This document shows, piece by piece, positions 4,694-5,741 of a stretch of DNA of 5,741 nucleotides (position 1 is its first letter; the number at the start of each line of letters is the position of its first letter). A program made the position numbers and the translations under genes. Below the pieces are notes generated by a model, which was not told where the DNA came from, searched no databases, and saw only the letters and a list, made by a program, of their open reading frames with translations. Source of the stretch: Gallionellaceae bacterium UBA5126 (GTDB lineage: Bacteria; Pseudomonadota; Gammaproteobacteria; Burkholderiales; Gallionellaceae); the NCBI GenBank assembly GCA_002414205.1, contig DHYQ01000002.1, positions 1 to 5,741 of the forward strand, written 5' to 3'.

Positions 4694-5539
4694 ATGCTGA
4701 GTTATCGCCACGCTTTTCACGCCGGCAACCATGCCGACGTGCTGAAACATCTGGTTGAGTTACAACTGCTGGATTATCTGTGCCAGAAGGACAAGCCGTT
4801 TTGGTATGTCGATACGCACGCCGGAGCGGGTGGCTATGCCCTCGACAGCGGCTATGCCACGCAAAATGCCGAGTTTGACAGCGGCATTGCCCGGCTGTGG
4901 CAGCGCGATGATTTGCCGCCCGCCGTGGCGGATTATGTCGCTGCCGTGCGTCGTTTCAACCCGGATGGCGAACTGCACGTCTATCCGGGCTCGCCGATGC
5001 TGGCGATGGAACGGCTGCGCGCCGATGACCGCGCCCGCGTGTTTGAGTTGCACCCAACGGATTTTCCCTTGTTGCAAGCCAATTTGCGCGACTATGGCAA
5101 CCAGGCCATTGCCGAATGCAAGGATGGGTTTGTTGGGCTGAAAGCGGTGTTGCCACCGCCACCCCGGCGTGGACTGATTCTGATAGACCCGCCGTATGAG
5201 GACAAAAAGGATTATCAGCATGTGGTCAATGCCTTGCGCGAGGGGCTGAAACGCTTTGCCAATGGCACTTACGCCGTGTGGTACCCGCAGTTGCAACGCG
5301 CCGAGGCGATACAGCTACCACAGCAACTCAAGCAACTGCCGGTGAAAAGCTGGCTGCACGTGGCCTTGAGCGTACAGGCCAAATCGCCGGATGGCTTCGG
5401 TATGCACGGCAGCGGCATGTTTATCCTCAATCCGCCTTGGACGCTACACGACCAACTGCACGCCATCATGCCTTGGCTGACGGCGCAACTGGCGCAGGAT
5501 GATGCGGCACGCTATGTATTGGAGCAGCAAGCCGCCTGA
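4694..5539 (+). CDS. rlmJ: 23S rRNA (adenine(2030)-N(6))-methyltransferase RlmJ
   Basis: RlmJ uses S-adenosylmethionine to make m6A at position 2030 of 23S rRNA during ribosome assembly. The 281-residue product is the normal size (280 aa in E. coli) and near-identical at the start: MLSYRHAFHAGNHADVLKH. It shows the SAM-binding DTHAGAG at 40-46, a conserved YPGSP at 97-101, ELHPTD at 118-123, and the catalytic N6-adenine methylase motif DPPY at 165-168 inside RRGLILIDPPYE. The SGMFILNPPW segment near the C terminus also matches. It starts 2 bases after the nitroreductase stop with no clear ribosome site of its own, so translational coupling is likely. It ends 11 bases before the A-tract of a strong terminator. 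Nothing is missing or broken. Confidence 0.97.
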   Translation: MLSYRHAFHAGNHADVLKHLVELQLLDYLCQKDKPFWYVDTHAGAGGYALDSGYATQNAEFDSGIARLWQRDDLPPAVADYVAAVRRFNPDGELHVYPGSPMLAMERLRADDRARVFELHPTDFPLLQANLRDYGNQAIAECKDGFVGLKAVLPPPPRRGLILIDPPYEDKKDYQHVVNALREGLKRFANGTYAVWYPQLQRAEAIQLPQQLKQLPVKSWLHVALSVQAKSPDGFGMHGSGMFILNPPWTLHDQLHAIMPWLTAQLAQDDAARYVLEQQAA

Positions 5540-5550
5540 ACGACGGGCGT

Positions 5551-5583
5551 AAAAAAGGCGTACCCACCCGGTACGCCTTTTTT
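5551..5583. terminator. Bidirectional intrinsic terminator between rlmJ and lpdA
   Basis: An 8-bp perfect stem (GGCGTACC 5557-5564 with GGTACGCC 5570-5577) surrounds a 5-base loop and is flanked by six As and six Ts. The arms extend to 14 bp with the A-T pairs. Each strand therefore has a hairpin followed by a U-run, so it can end both the rlmJ and the convergent lpdA transcripts. Confidence 0.93.
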
Positions 5584-5597
5584 CGTGATGCAGCCGC

Positions 5598-5741
5598 TTA
5601 TTTTTTCTTCGGTGGTAGCAGGTCGGTAATGGTGCCTTCGGCCATTTCGGCGGCGAAGCACAGGGTTTCCGACAGGGTAGGGTGGGGGTGAATCGACAGG
5701 CCGATGTCTTCCATTTCCGCGCCCATTTCCAGTGCCAGCAC
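5598..5741 (-). CDS. lpdA: Dihydrolipoyl dehydrogenase, C-terminal end (runs off the right edge)
   Basis: This flavoprotein (E3) reoxidises dihydrolipoamide for pyruvate and 2-oxoglutarate dehydrogenase complexes, passing electrons to NAD+. Only the last 47 codons are present. They read LALEMGAEMEDIGLSIHPHPTLSET, matching the dimerisation domain of E. coli Lpd. The second His of HPHPTLSE is the catalytic base (His444 in E. coli) and the Glu five residues on is its partner (Glu449). The tail EGTITDLLPPKKK parallels the EGSITDLP...KKK end of E. coli. It converges on rlmJ and shares the bidirectional terminator. Which complex it serves cannot be told from this fragment. Confidence 0.93.
   Translation of the reverse strand: MLALEMGAEMEDIGLSIHPHPTLSETLCFAAEMAEGTITDLLPPKKK

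Noticed and set aside
4760..5296. A 178-codon minus-strand frame antisense to rlmJ
   Set aside because: It lies wholly inside a strongly conserved rlmJ gene and has no recognisable motif or start signal.

Overview
The window is an ordinary-looking stretch of a gammaproteobacterial chromosome of moderately high GC. The evidence is the block nadK-recN-bamE in the same order as in Escherichia coli, a RecN of the usual length (553 aa), and close full-length resemblance of RlmJ and the RutE-type nitroreductase to their enterobacterial versions. I cannot name the genus from sequence alone. No mobile element, tRNA, rRNA or CRISPR array is visible, and almost every base is in a gene or a short intergenic signal.

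Layout, left to right. Minus strand: the 5' part of dapB (lysine/diaminopimelate synthesis) runs off the left edge. Upstream of it lie bamE (outer-membrane assembly lipoprotein), recN (SMC-like double-strand-break repair ATPase), nadK (NAD kinase) and a secreted protein built of 19-residue helical repeats with a Met/Gly/Pro tail. A 178-bp divergent intergenic region follows. Plus strand: a RutE-type nitroreductase and rlmJ (23S rRNA m6A2030 methyltransferase), 2 bases apart. A strong bidirectional terminator then separates rlmJ from the convergent 3' end of lpdA (dihydrolipoyl dehydrogenase), which runs off the right edge.

nadK and recN are 3 bases apart and surely share a transcript. The rest of the minus-strand block is punctuated by hairpins: one between the repeat gene and nadK, one inside the first 70 bases of nadK, one overlapping the recN stop codon, and one with a U-tract just upstream of the dapB ribosome-binding site. 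nadK lacks a Shine-Dalgarno sequence. A promoter-like pair (TTTGCA, 17 bases, TTTAAT) ends 6 bases before its best start codon, which suggests leaderless translation.

The least ordinary gene is the repeat protein at 3263-3916. It has a signal peptide, then seven full and one partial copy of a 19-residue unit of the pattern M-T-P-E-[EQ]-R-x6-M-R-x2-W-E-K. It recalls DUF3106-type and, more loosely, LTXXQ/Spy-CpxP proteins, but its function is unknown.
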